64,000 nucleotides of DNA from JANQHS01 sp965227315 (GTDB lineage: Bacteria > Bacteroidota > Bacteroidia > Cytophagales > CCMP332). Both the position numbers and the translations under genes were made by a program. Under the pieces are notes generated by a model. The model saw nothing but the letters and a program-made list of their open reading frames with translations, ran no database searches and had not been told where the DNA came from. This document shows, one piece after another, positions 1 to 8,233 of the stretch. The DNA lies in NCBI GenBank assembly GCA_965227315.1, contig OZ245737.1:1116001-1180000 (forward strand), given 5' to 3'. The first letter of the stretch is position 1; each line of letters begins with the position of its first letter.

Positions 1-515
1 TCAATAGGAATTTTAATGAACATGAAATGGTCGGTATTGTTCCCCATGATCCTGACGGTATCCCGCATCCAGATAGTGGTATCAGGCTCACCCAACATGC
101 TTCCAACCGGAAACTGCGGAAGTTCGGGAGTCAGCGCAGGATCTCCCTCGGGAGCACCCTGTTCGATCCATTTGAGCAGGGTATTCTTTTCTGCCTCTTG
201 CAAATAGCGCTCTCCCACATAATGTCGGTAATTCGGATCTGCCGGCCAGGGTGGCATGATATTGTTTCTGACCACATATTCAATGGTTTCAGTCCTTTTG
301 GCCACATCCCGGTAACTTGTCAATTCAAAAGGTCCGGCCTCCCCGGTTCTGTGGCATGGGACACAATTTGCAAATACAATCGGGGCGATATGCTCCGAAA
401 AGGTGGGCTGATCCGGTATCTCCGTTCCAGGCACATCTGTATCAACCTTGTTTTCGGATTTCTTTTCGGAACAGGACAGTCCAAAAAAGACGATAAGAAT
501 TGGGATGAATCTCAT
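1..515 (-). CDS. Cytochrome c-type lipoprotein of the redoxin/copper monooxygenase-linked family (3' end outside window)
   Basis: Only the first 171 codons are in the window; the gene runs off the left edge. The start ATG is followed by a lipoprotein signal with Cys15 in GLSC. A single haem-binding site, CVPCH, lies at residues 51-55, and Met87 in NNIMPPWPADP is a likely sixth haem ligand. The stretch 'WIEQGAPEGDP' followed by 'LGEPDT' is the arrangement seen where a cytochrome c domain precedes a copper type II ascorbate-dependent monooxygenase-like C-terminal region; that C-terminal part is not visible here. The gene lies 13 bases after the stop of a redoxin lipoprotein and is probably co-transcribed with it. 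An electron-transfer role at the membrane is inference. Confidence 0.85.
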   Translation of the reverse strand, partial: MRFIPILIVFFGLSCSEKKSENKVDTDVPGTEIPDQPTFSEHIAPIVFANCVPCHRTGEAGPFELTSYRDVAKRTETIEYVVRNNIMPPWPADPNYRHYVGERYLQEAEKNTLLKWIEQGAPEGDPALTPELPQFPVGSMLGEPDTTIWMRDTVRIMGNNTDHFMFIKIPI

Positions 516-528
516 TGCTTGTTGTTCG

Positions 529-1107
529 CTATTGTATGAAACATCCTACCGCTTCGGTTTTTGTCGGTTCTATGCCTGTTCCCTCCAAAGCATTGTCCAG
601 CGCATCCCGGAGATAATATTCGGTGATATCGTTCCTTTTGGTCCCCAGATCAATCGCCCAATTATCAAATGCACCTTGGTACAACACTGTTCCCTGCCTG
701 CTCAAAACATATACCTCCGGGGTAATGGTCGCCCCCAGGAATTCTGTCAGCGCGAAATCGCCGTCGATAAAGGTTGGGAATTCCAACTCAAAGCGAATCA
801 GATACTTCCTGATCTCCCTTGGACTGTATTCCCTTCCCGGAAAAATGCCATAAAATTTGACATCGTTTCCCGAATATCTCTTGCTGAATTTTTTCATGGT
901 CACAGTATAGTTCTGGCAGAGCGGACATTCCGGGGATAAAAAATAGATCACTGAGAGTTCGTTATTCCTGAGTGAATCAAGGGTCACGACCACCTCGTCC
1001 ATGTTCTCAACTTCTATATCGAATATTCCCCGCCTGTTTGCATCACAGGAGAAAACCAGGGGCAATAAGATTATGGCAGTAAATACCGGTTTTAAAAGAG
1101 TACTCAT
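529..1107 (-). CDS. Redoxin/thioredoxin-fold lipoprotein
   Basis: This 192-residue protein has a lipoprotein signal with Cys21 in the sequence VFSC, so it should be anchored outside the inner membrane. A thioredoxin fold follows, with the active-site-like motif CPLC at residues 61-64 after 'VIYFLSPE' and a probable cis-proline in 'TPEVYVL'. It resembles the redoxin partner found next to haem c / copper monooxygenase-like proteins in Bacteroidota and Planctomycetes, and such a cytochrome gene follows 13 bases downstream. A TAnnTTTG promoter element sits just upstream. Whether it reduces, peroxidises or delivers metal cannot be told from sequence. Confidence 0.85.
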   Translation of the reverse strand: MSTLLKPVFTAIILLPLVFSCDANRRGIFDIEVENMDEVVVTLDSLRNNELSVIYFLSPECPLCQNYTVTMKKFSKRYSGNDVKFYGIFPGREYSPREIRKYLIRFELEFPTFIDGDFALTEFLGATITPEVYVLSRQGTVLYQGAFDNWAIDLGTKRNDITEYYLRDALDNALEGTGIEPTKTEAVGCFIQ

Positions 1108-1524
1108 GAGGGTCTTAGACTTTCCAAAAGTAGATCATTGATATGAAGAATTGGAATGAGAAAAATCATAATAAAAGGTCGAATCGGCATTTTCTCAGTG
1201 CTAGATCCGGAGTAGAATATGGATGAATAGGCTGCCGTGTATATTCCTTTGTTCCTTAAAAAATCTATCTTTCTTCCCCATAATTAGTCCTTTCCAAGAT
1301 GGAAACACTGAGATTTTCTACTATTTCAGAGGCCAGAACCATGTTTTTTACATCATTATTACTGCGCATTGCCCTAAACTCCTCCTCCAAAAAAGGAAAA
1401 GATCATTTTAAGAATGGGACCTGAATTCGATGCTTATTTTCACATTGAAAAGTCGCCGGAAGGCATTCAAAAAAGGAGAGTTCAATTCTTCCTGTTAAAA
1501 GAATAACTTTAAAAACATCGATCT
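1108..1524. other. 417-base divergent intergenic region
   Basis: This gap separates the minus-strand redoxin gene from the plus-strand ten-gene operon and must hold promoters for both. A good minus-strand -7 element is at 1125-1132. On the plus strand the best candidate is TAACTTTA at 1504-1511, one base off the consensus and 13 bases before the ATG. A 62-codon open frame at 1223-1411 has a protein-like signal in neither composition nor context, and I do not call it. No hairpin terminator or RNA gene was recognised. Confidence 0.6.
1125..1132 (-). promoter_or_regulatory. Bacteroidota-type -7 promoter element for the redoxin operon
   Basis: Read on the minus strand the sequence is TACTTTTG, a full match to the TAnnTTTG element used by the Bacteroidota primary sigma factor. 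It lies 17 bases before the redoxin start codon, giving a short leader. No convincing -33 TTTG was found at the usual 19-21 base spacing, so the call rests on the -7 match and position. Confidence 0.45.
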
Positions 1525-2058
1525 ATGGACGATTCAAGATATCCGATAGGAAATTATTCAAAACCCAAAGAGATGGATCTGAAACAGGTGCGAGAAATGT
1601 CCGACACCATTGCCTCATTTCCCGAAAGGCTGGAATTTCTTGTAGAAAACCTGGAGGATGAAAAACTCAAGAATACCTATCGTCCGGGAAGCTGGAATAT
1701 CGCCCAGTTGGTCCACCATCTTGCCGATAGCCATATGAATGGCTTTACGAGATTAAAACTTGCACTTACTGAGGATAATCCGGTGATCAGGCCCTATAAT
1801 GAAAAGGCCTTTGCGGAATTGCCCGATGGTAGAGGGCTCAACCTTGAACCATCCTTGCTGTTATTAAGAGGTCTGCATACGCGCTGGGCAAAGGCCATCA
1901 ATGCGATGAGCGAGGAGGAATTGCAAAGGCAATTCGTTCATCCGGAAGGGAATTATCCTACTGCGATCTATCAATTGATCGCGCTCTACTCCTGGCATGG
2001 CGATCATCACTTGGCGCATATCAAACTCGCTCTAAACCAAAAGAACCCTAGCGAATAA
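1525..2058 (+). CDS. YfiT/BstA-like DinB-fold putative thiol transferase
   Basis: The 177-residue protein matches the YfiT/BstA branch of the DinB (four-helix, metal-binding) family: it opens with 'YPIGNY', has 'QLVHHLADSHMN' in the first third and 'YSWHGDHHLAHI' near the end. The His residues in these two motifs form the metal site in characterised relatives. BstA transfers bacillithiol to electrophiles in Firmicutes; some Bacteroidota also make bacillithiol, so a detoxifying thiol S-transferase is likely, but older annotation calls it a metal-dependent hydrolase. It is the first gene of a packed ten-gene plus-strand operon, 12 bases before the next gene. It is unrelated to the DNA polymerase also named DinB. 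Confidence 0.85.
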   Translation: MDDSRYPIGNYSKPKEMDLKQVREMSDTIASFPERLEFLVENLEDEKLKNTYRPGSWNIAQLVHHLADSHMNGFTRLKLALTEDNPVIRPYNEKAFAELPDGRGLNLEPSLLLLRGLHTRWAKAINAMSEEELQRQFVHPEGNYPTAIYQLIALYSWHGDHHLAHIKLALNQKNPSE

Positions 2059-2070
2059 AAATCAGAGACC

Positions 2071-2697
2071 ATGAAAACCGTCAAACCATTAGCGCTTATT
2101 CTTCTTTTTCTTTTTTCTCAGAGATCCGTTTCTCAAAGCTATCAGGCCGGTGATCTTTTCGGTAGCCTCGGTATTGGTATCGGTATCTACGGCGGAAGTT
2201 CGAATGCCCCGGATGTCGGCGGCGCGGCGGCAGTACTGATCCCCATAGAAACCGAATACGCCTTAACAGATAAATTCGGAGTGGGATTGACCTATCAATA
2301 TGGTTCCTACCTTACCGATGACTCGGTAACCAATTCAGGCCGGACCCATAACATAGGCGCGATGGGATATTTCCATTTCGCTATAAAGGAAAGATCAAAC
2401 CTCTTTGCCAAGTTCGGGATCGGCTATACCAACTTTGGATACAAGGAACAGCAGGCAAATGGAAATGACATAGCGGTAAAGGCCTCCGGGATATGGGTGG
2501 ATTTTGGGCTTGGCTGGAGAAAGATGTTCGGAGAGAGGTTGGGGATGTTCATTTATGCGGATTGGAGCATCATGCCGCTAAGGAATTTTGAAGATGACAA
2601 TGGCGTCGTCTGGCAAACGGGTTCTCCACCGGAAAACGTAAAAATCACTTTTCAAGGCCTGGACCTGAAGGCAGGTCTGATCTTCAAAATCATATAG
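2071..2697 (+). CDS. Outer-membrane beta-barrel protein
   Basis: The 208-residue protein has a signal peptide (positively charged start, leucine-rich core, SVSQ near residue 22) and then alternating polar/aromatic stretches such as 'YALTDKFGVGLTYQYGS' and 'SNLFAKFGIGYTNFGY' that are typical of antiparallel beta-strands in small outer-membrane barrels (OmpW/porin-like families). The final segment, ending 'DLKAGLIFKII', looks like a last strand. No enzyme motif is present and the cargo is unknown. It lies 12 bases after the thiol-transferase-like gene and 3 bases before the DUF3667 gene, inside the same probable operon. Confidence 0.75.
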   Translation: MKTVKPLALILLFLFSQRSVSQSYQAGDLFGSLGIGIGIYGGSSNAPDVGGAAAVLIPIETEYALTDKFGVGLTYQYGSYLTDDSVTNSGRTHNIGAMGYFHFAIKERSNLFAKFGIGYTNFGYKEQQANGNDIAVKASGIWVDFGLGWRKMFGERLGMFIYADWSIMPLRNFEDDNGVVWQTGSPPENVKITFQGLDLKAGLIFKII

Positions 2698-2700
2698 TTC

Positions 2701-3702
2701 TTGGAAAATAAGGCATGTGCTAACTGTGGACAGAGCCTTGAAAACAAGGATCTGTTCTGTCCAAATTGCGGACAGCGATATCACGCTAGCGAAGAAAGCT
2801 TTGGAGATGTTCTCAAGGATTTTTTTTCGAATTACCTCGCACTTGATTCAAGATTTGGAAACACCCTGCTTCCATTCCTTTTTAAACCCGGCTATCTGAC
2901 CAACAGATACCGTGAAGGAAAGAGGGTAAGCTACGCAAATCCGATCAGGTTATATCTGATCCTGAGTTTGGGCTTCTTTCTGATCTTTGGTTATTGGGCA
3001 CAGCAGGTTGGAGAAAATTCGGGAGATGAAGACCAACCTGATCAGATCTCCACAATTGAACTGACAGATGAGGGTAAAGGCATAACCGTTAAGGAAGACA
3101 GCACGGCAAACAAAGGCGTCACAGCCACTATTGACACATCCTTTTTCAATTCGGATAAGGTAAAATGGGACATGCTGAGTGAATACGGAAGAGATCTAAG
3201 GGTCTCAAACCAAGCCTTATTGGATTCCATGAACGCATCATACTTGGACCCTATTCCCAGACATTTTCTTGGCCAGTTCATCAGGATCTATCGATCGAGA
3301 CTTAGCGATTACCTCAGCTTCATATTCAAAAACCTTCCTTTTATGATGCTGATCCTGGTACCGATTTTCGCCTTGATGCTAAAACTGCTCTATATCCGAA
3401 GATCACAGTTTTACATCACACACCTGATCCATGCACTCCACCTCCATTCTTTTGCCTATTTCCTGTATGGGATCAGTATTCTTTCTATCATGACTTTCTC
3501 GGCAAGCTTTGGGAAAGGTGGATTGATCCTGTTCATTTCATTGCTGATCGTCACCCTCTATTCCTACCTGTCTTTTTTGAGGGTTTATCAGCAGGGAAAG
3601 TCCAAAACCATAGTAAAATTTATCATTACGGGTTCGTTGTACTTCATCATTGGATTGTTTTCCTTCCTGATCGAGATCACGATTTCTTCACTTCTTTTTT
3701 AG
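2701..3702 (+). CDS. DUF3667-type zinc-ribbon membrane protein
   Basis: The 333-residue protein begins at a TTG codon 3 bases after the previous stop; no ATG fits better, because the zinc ribbon starts immediately. The ribbon has two CxxC pairs: CANC at residues 6-9 and CPNC at 20-23. Next comes the DUF3667 signature 'LALDSRFGNTLLPFLFKPG' followed by 'YREGKRVSYANPIRLYL', then a membrane segment, a polar loop of about 110 residues, and three to four more membrane segments in the C-terminal half. The family is widespread in Bacteroidota and has no established function. It ends one base before the AlkD-like gene. Confidence 0.85.
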   Translation: MENKACANCGQSLENKDLFCPNCGQRYHASEESFGDVLKDFFSNYLALDSRFGNTLLPFLFKPGYLTNRYREGKRVSYANPIRLYLILSLGFFLIFGYWAQQVGENSGDEDQPDQISTIELTDEGKGITVKEDSTANKGVTATIDTSFFNSDKVKWDMLSEYGRDLRVSNQALLDSMNASYLDPIPRHFLGQFIRIYRSRLSDYLSFIFKNLPFMMLILVPIFALMLKLLYIRRSQFYITHLIHALHLHSFAYFLYGISILSIMTFSASFGKGGLILFISLLIVTLYSYLSFLRVYQQGKSKTIVKFIITGSLYFIIGLFSFLIEITISSLLF

Positions 3703-3703
3703 A

Positions 3704-4384
3704 ATGGAGATCATTCAATATCTCCGTGAGCAATTTGAAAAGTACAGGGATGCTCAGGCCGCTTTGGAAATGAAGCGGTACATGAGGGGAATGTTCGAGT
3801 TCTATGGTCTTAAATCACCCAAAAGATATGAGATCTTCGGAGCAGCAATCCGATTATTCCCCATAGAAAAACACGAAGATCTAAGAAGCATATCGAGAGA
3901 GGTCAACAAACTCGAACAACGAGACTTCCATCATTTTGGCATTTTCATATGGGAAAAAGAAAAGTCTCTTTGGCGGAACAAGGACTTTGAATTCTTCGAT
4001 TGGCTAATCGAACAAAACGCATGGTGGGATACGGTCGATTATTTCATCAACAAGGTTCTGGCGACATACGCGATGAAATTTCCGGAACAAAGAGAGAAGT
4101 TGAACAGGAATTGGAATAACTCTGATTCCGTTTGGAAGATCAGGGCATCAATTCTATATCAATTGAAGTATAAGGAAAACACAGATCAAAATCTTCTTAA
4201 GAAGCTGATTTTGAACCAGATAACTCATGAAGATTTCTTTGTTCGTAAGGCGATCGGCTGGATGCTTAGAGAATATTCCAAAACCAATCCTAATTTTGTA
4301 TTGAACTTTATCAACGAGAATAACCTGTCACCGTTGTCTAAAAGGGAGGCACTTAAATGGATGAAGTCAAAAAAGGTATTCTAA
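3704..4384 (+). CDS. DNA alkylation repair protein (AlkD-like HEAT-repeat glycosylase)
   Basis: The 226-residue helical protein fits the AlkD family, which excises N3- and N7-alkylated purines without flipping the base. Diagnostic features are 'DFHHFGIFIWEK', the active-site stretch 'WWDTVDYF' (Trp and Asp of the DNA-binding cleft), and 'VRKAIGWMLREYSKTNP' in the C-terminal HEAT repeats. Length is normal for the family. It is embedded in an operon of mostly envelope-related genes, and its last 28 bases overlap the next gene. The ATG at 3704 lies one base after the previous stop. Confidence 0.9.
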   Translation: MEIIQYLREQFEKYRDAQAALEMKRYMRGMFEFYGLKSPKRYEIFGAAIRLFPIEKHEDLRSISREVNKLEQRDFHHFGIFIWEKEKSLWRNKDFEFFDWLIEQNAWWDTVDYFINKVLATYAMKFPEQREKLNRNWNNSDSVWKIRASILYQLKYKENTDQNLLKKLILNQITHEDFFVRKAIGWMLREYSKTNPNFVLNFINENNLSPLSKREALKWMKSKKVF

Positions 4385-5097
4385 AGGGCATATTAAAGAC
4401 CGGTACTAAACTCGCTTTTTTCTTTTTTCCCTTTTTTTCATCTGGACAATTACAACCGTATTCGGTGATGTCCGCAACGGGAGATTTTCACCCTGCGCCC
4501 TATGATCAACCCTACGATGATCGATATCCCGGAGCCATGGGCAATCCCATGCTTTTCGACTCATGGACAAAATGCAATGTTTACAATGATTCCTTCCTCT
4601 ATCTGGAAGAGGTTCTTGTCAATTATGATCTCCTGGCCAAGAAACTACTCATCATTGACCATAGGAAAAAGGTATTCCTGGTAGGAAGGTCCTTTTACAC
4701 ATCGATCATCGATTTTCAGGGCAGAACATTTTGGCTGAAACCGGACGAATTAGAGGCATTCGCTGATCAGGATGGCGGTGCCGTGGAAATACTCATCAAA
4801 TCCAATAGTCTGCTTGCACTTCGAAAGAAAAAATTCATTGAAGCCAATTTTAAGAGTAGCGGCAACCCTGGGAGAGATCATAATGGGTATGTATTGGAAA
4901 ACGAGTATTTCCTGAGATCATTTCGCAATCCATCCTATACGCGGATCAGGTTATCCCCTGTCTCGGTAAAAGAGGCTCTTTCTGATAAAGAATGGGCCCA
5001 GGCCGAACAATTGATCCGGGAATATGATCTTAAACTCGACAATGAAGCTTCAATGATCTATCTTGTTCAAAAACTATCGGATAGACTTGAGCAATGA
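4357..5097 (+). CDS. Secreted protein of unknown function
   Basis: I do not recognise a named family. The 246-residue product starts with a lysine-rich segment and a phenylalanine-rich hydrophobic core ending at about residue 31 (FFSSGQ), consistent with a signal peptide; no alternative start codon lies between the ATG and this core, so the 28-base overlap with the AlkD gene looks real. The mature part has a central block ('FLYLEEVLVNYDLLAKKLLII') like the beta-rich core of several secreted Bacteroidota proteins of unknown role, and a charged helical C-terminus. It overlaps the following esterase gene by 4 bases, implying translational coupling. Confidence 0.7.
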   Translation: MDEVKKGILKGILKTGTKLAFFFFPFFSSGQLQPYSVMSATGDFHPAPYDQPYDDRYPGAMGNPMLFDSWTKCNVYNDSFLYLEEVLVNYDLLAKKLLIIDHRKKVFLVGRSFYTSIIDFQGRTFWLKPDELEAFADQDGGAVEILIKSNSLLALRKKKFIEANFKSSGNPGRDHNGYVLENEYFLRSFRNPSYTRIRLSPVSVKEALSDKEWAQAEQLIREYDLKLDNEASMIYLVQKLSDRLEQ

Positions 5098-6266
5098 AAA
5101 AACCAATTCTAGCCTTTTTGGTGACAAGCATCTTCCTGAACTGTTCGGGCCCTGAAAAGGAAGTTCCCGAACTGATCGACATCGTGCATTGGATGGATGG
5201 AAAACTTGAGCTTCCGGAGAACAAGGTGGACACATTTTTTCTGCTCAACCCGACTCCGGTGATCAACTACACCCAGGCCAATTTTTTCTATAACGGAAAG
5301 GCACATAAGGTACAGTTGACAGGAGATTTTTGTGAATGGAGCCTGGATAGCGCGCTTGAATTCAGACCGCTTGACTACGGCTATTGGCACCTTGCTCATA
5401 CTTTCGATCCGAGGGCACAATTGGAATATAAACTGGTCATTGATGGTCATCAATGGATACTGGATCCTTTTAATTCCGCAACATCAACAGGGGGATTCGG
5501 AGTGAATTCCCTTCTGAGAATGGATGAATTTGAGGTTCCACCGGAGCTTGAGGCAGAACCAACACAGCTGAGCTTCAGGAACGACGAGTTTTCTCTTGGG
5601 AGTCGGTACCTTGATACCGCCATTAAGATCAATGTTATGACTCCGCTTAGGGATGAAAACGAGATGCAAGGGCCCCACCCTCTGGTATTTTTCCAGGATG
5701 GCACAGACTATCTCACACTTGGAAAATACGAACAGGTGATTGGAAATCTCATTGAAGCAGGAACAATCAAGCCCTTTGTCGGGGTGTTGGTCACACCATT
5801 TGATAGAACCAGCCTCTATGCAGGCGAACTCAGGCATGCATATGCAGATTTTTTTACAAAGGAACTACTGCCAAATATTTTGTCGCGGCTAGAGAATATT
5901 GATACGACGGCCTCAGCAAGGGTCATCATGGGCAGTTCCTTCGGTGGAAACGCATCCGCACTTATCTCGCTGAAGTTTCCACAACTATTTCCAAAATGCG
6001 CAATGCACTCTCCAGCCTTCGGTGTAAACGATTATGAAATACATAAAATGATTGCGGAAAATGACACAAAAAAGATAAGCTTGAGCTACGTGTGGGGCAC
6101 ATACGAATACCTTCACAAAGACATTAAAGCGTTTGCAAAGCTCGTCGACAAAAGGGGTTATACCCAATGGCATAAGTCGTACCCGGAAGGTCATAACTGG
6201 ATCTTTTGGAGGGGCACATATGACGACCTGCTAATTCCATATCTTCCCGGTGAAGGCAAAGAATGA
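5094..6266 (+). CDS. Esterase-family lipoprotein with N-terminal glycogen-binding-like domain
   Basis: The 390-residue protein has a lipoprotein signal with Cys17 (FLNC). Residues about 55-125 ('KVQLTGDFCEWS' to 'YKLVIDGHQWILDP') look like the Ig-like E-set/CBM48 domain that precedes the catalytic domain in Fes/IroE-type esterases. The catalytic alpha/beta-hydrolase domain follows: the nucleophile elbow GSSFG is near residue 280, an Asp candidate is in 'FFQDGTDY', and the His is in 'PEGHNWIFWRG' near residue 366. Siderophore esterases, acyl-glycan esterases and feruloyl esterases share this build, so the substrate is open. It overlaps both neighbours by 4 bases. Confidence 0.85.
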   Translation: MKKPILAFLVTSIFLNCSGPEKEVPELIDIVHWMDGKLELPENKVDTFFLLNPTPVINYTQANFFYNGKAHKVQLTGDFCEWSLDSALEFRPLDYGYWHLAHTFDPRAQLEYKLVIDGHQWILDPFNSATSTGGFGVNSLLRMDEFEVPPELEAEPTQLSFRNDEFSLGSRYLDTAIKINVMTPLRDENEMQGPHPLVFFQDGTDYLTLGKYEQVIGNLIEAGTIKPFVGVLVTPFDRTSLYAGELRHAYADFFTKELLPNILSRLENIDTTASARVIMGSSFGGNASALISLKFPQLFPKCAMHSPAFGVNDYEIHKMIAENDTKKISLSYVWGTYEYLHKDIKAFAKLVDKRGYTQWHKSYPEGHNWIFWRGTYDDLLIPYLPGEGKE

Positions 6267-7345
6267 GAATTAAGCGTCCGACACTATTGGCAGATCGCCA
6301 GATCATTCTCGATAATATTGATCGACTTTCCGAGAAATTCCAGTCTCAGAAGATCGGCCTTCGTCCCCACTTCAAAACACATCAATCTGCGGTCGTTGGG
6401 GAATTCTTTAGAAATAAATGCCAGGGGATCACGGTTTCTTCAGTGGAAATGGCTGAATATTTTGTGGCGAGGAACTGGAACGATATAACCATCGCATTTC
6501 CCGCAAATCCTTTGGAGAAGAGCGCCATCAGGGAACTCTCCGAAAAGGTCAATCTGAATTTGATTGTTTCTGATCCGGCAAGCTTTCATGAATTTGATGA
6601 TCTCAAAAAACCCTTGAATTGGTGGATCAAGGTGGATCTCGGAAATCACAGAGCCGGTATTAAACCCGAGAAAACCGAAGAAATAATTCAATTGGCCGGG
6701 CAGATCGTCGAAAGCAAAACGCATTCTTTTGAGGGCATTTTGGGACATGCAGGCCAAACATATCATTTGCGATCAGAGCAGGTCGTTGAGGAGGAGAACA
6801 GAGCAATTCAGGTGGCAGAATCGCTTAGAAAAAAAATCACGGATGTCCTTCACACGCCATGCAAGGTCAGCATGGGCGATACTCCGGGCTGTTCCCTTTT
6901 AGAGAACTGGCAACAAATCGATGAGGTAAGGCCGGGAAATTTTGTTTTTTATGATCTGATGCAGATGGGCATCGGATCATGCCACTTTTCGCAAATCGCA
7001 ATGGCCATGGCCTGCCCCATTGTCGAGGTCAAGGAAAATGAGAACAAGGCCATCATCCATGGTGGTGCGATCCACTTTTCCAAAGAACATCATCCGGAGT
7101 TTAAATATGGTCAGCTTGCAGTTCCCAATGCTTCCGGGGGATGGTCAGGACTCATGGAAAATTCATTCCTTGAATCAATTTCACAAGAACATGGGATCAT
7201 CAGCTTTGACCCAAAGTATTCTTCTTTGTTTAGCTTAGGCAAATTGACATATATTCTTCCGGTGCATTCTTGTTTGACGGTTGATTGTATGCGGGAATAT
7301 TATCTTCTACCCGATCTTGAGCGGGCAACAACATATAGATACTAA
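6263..7345 (+). CDS. DSD1-like PLP enzyme (D-threonine aldolase / D-serine dehydratase family)
   Basis: The 360-residue protein has the fold-type III alanine racemase-like barrel of the DSD1 family. Lys38 in 'LRPHFKTHQS' is the pyridoxal phosphate Schiff-base lysine. 'VKVDLGNHRAGI'-like strands, 'GILGHAGQTY' and 'KVSMGDTPGCS' shape the cofactor site. Near the end, His335 and Cys337 in 'VHSCLT' match the HxC zinc ligands of eukaryotic-type D-serine dehydratase, favouring dehydratase or aldolase activity over racemisation. The substrate is likely a D-3-hydroxyamino acid. The ATG overlaps the esterase stop by 4 bases. Confidence 0.85.
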   Translation: MRIKRPTLLADRQIILDNIDRLSEKFQSQKIGLRPHFKTHQSAVVGEFFRNKCQGITVSSVEMAEYFVARNWNDITIAFPANPLEKSAIRELSEKVNLNLIVSDPASFHEFDDLKKPLNWWIKVDLGNHRAGIKPEKTEEIIQLAGQIVESKTHSFEGILGHAGQTYHLRSEQVVEEENRAIQVAESLRKKITDVLHTPCKVSMGDTPGCSLLENWQQIDEVRPGNFVFYDLMQMGIGSCHFSQIAMAMACPIVEVKENENKAIIHGGAIHFSKEHHPEFKYGQLAVPNASGGWSGLMENSFLESISQEHGIISFDPKYSSLFSLGKLTYILPVHSCLTVDCMREYYLLPDLERATTYRY

Positions 7346-7346
7346 C

Positions 7347-8222
7347 ATGAAGGTTTCAGGGTTTACCTTTATTCGAAATGCGATCAATTATGATTATCCA
7401 ATTGTGGAGGCGATCAGTTCGATCCTGCCCGTTTGTGACGAAGTCATCGTGGCGGTTGGAAATTCCGAAGACGGTACAAGAGAGCTTGTCAACAGCATTG
7501 ATCCCCAAAAAATCAAAATCGTCGATACCGTTTGGGATGAAAATCTGAGAGAAGGTGGGAGAGTCCTGGCTGTGGAAACCGACAAAGCACTGTCCGCCAT
7601 TTCACCGGAGGCCGATTGGGCCTTCTATATACAAGGAGATGAAGTCATGCATGAAAAGTACCTCCCCATTGTAAAAAGAGAAATGGAATCGAATCTGAAA
7701 GATCCGAAAATTGAAGGCCTGCTATTCAAATATGTTCACTTCTATGGTTCCTACGATTATGTGGGTTCATCTGAGCGCTGGTATAAAAACGAGATCAGGA
7801 TCATTCGTAATTCAGGTGATATTTTTTCCTACCAGGATGCCATGGGATTTCGAAAAAAACCAAACGGCAAACTCCGGGTAAAGGGAATCGACGCGGAGAT
7901 CTATCATTACGGATGGGTTAAGGAGCCAAAGGCCATGCAGGCAAAGCAAAGGACCTTCCATGCACTCTGGCATGATGATCAATGGCTTGAGAAAAACGTT
8001 TCCAAGGCCGATGAATTCGATTATAGTGAGATTGATGCCCTTGAAAAATTTAAAGACCAACATCCGAAGGTTATGCAAGATCGGATCAAGAAACGGAATT
8101 GGATCTTTGACCATGATCTAAGCAAAAACAGGATCAGCGCCAAGGACAAATTCAAAAGAGCAATACGAAATACTCTGGGGTTGTCCATCGGGGAGTATAA
8201 GAACTATATCAAGGTTAAATAG
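7347..8222 (+). CDS. Family 2-like glycosyltransferase
   Basis: The ATG one base after the preceding stop begins 'MKVSGFTFIRNAI', the standard start of this Bacteroidota GT-A subfamily; a longer frame from 7281 would overlap the previous gene and is rejected. The 291-residue product has 'SILPVCDEVIVAVGNSEDGT' in the nucleotide-binding region and 'AFYIQGDEVMHEKY' where a DxD-like metal site is expected. There is no membrane segment, so it should act on the cytoplasmic face. Donor and acceptor are unknown. The next gene is a polytopic membrane protein 11 bases on, which suggests a shared glycan job. Confidence 0.85.
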   Translation: MKVSGFTFIRNAINYDYPIVEAISSILPVCDEVIVAVGNSEDGTRELVNSIDPQKIKIVDTVWDENLREGGRVLAVETDKALSAISPEADWAFYIQGDEVMHEKYLPIVKREMESNLKDPKIEGLLFKYVHFYGSYDYVGSSERWYKNEIRIIRNSGDIFSYQDAMGFRKKPNGKLRVKGIDAEIYHYGWVKEPKAMQAKQRTFHALWHDDQWLEKNVSKADEFDYSEIDALEKFKDQHPKVMQDRIKKRNWIFDHDLSKNRISAKDKFKRAIRNTLGLSIGEYKNYIKVK

Positions 8223-8233
8223 CAAATTCGCAG

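Noticed and set aside
27..539. 170-codon plus-strand open frame at the left end
   Set aside because: It is the antisense shadow of the cytochrome c lipoprotein gene, whose minus-strand frame has a lipobox and CVPCH haem motif.
1223..1411. 62-codon plus-strand ORF in the first long gap
   Set aside because: Composition is not protein-like, there is no domain, and no start context; the region is better explained as a divergent regulatory gap.
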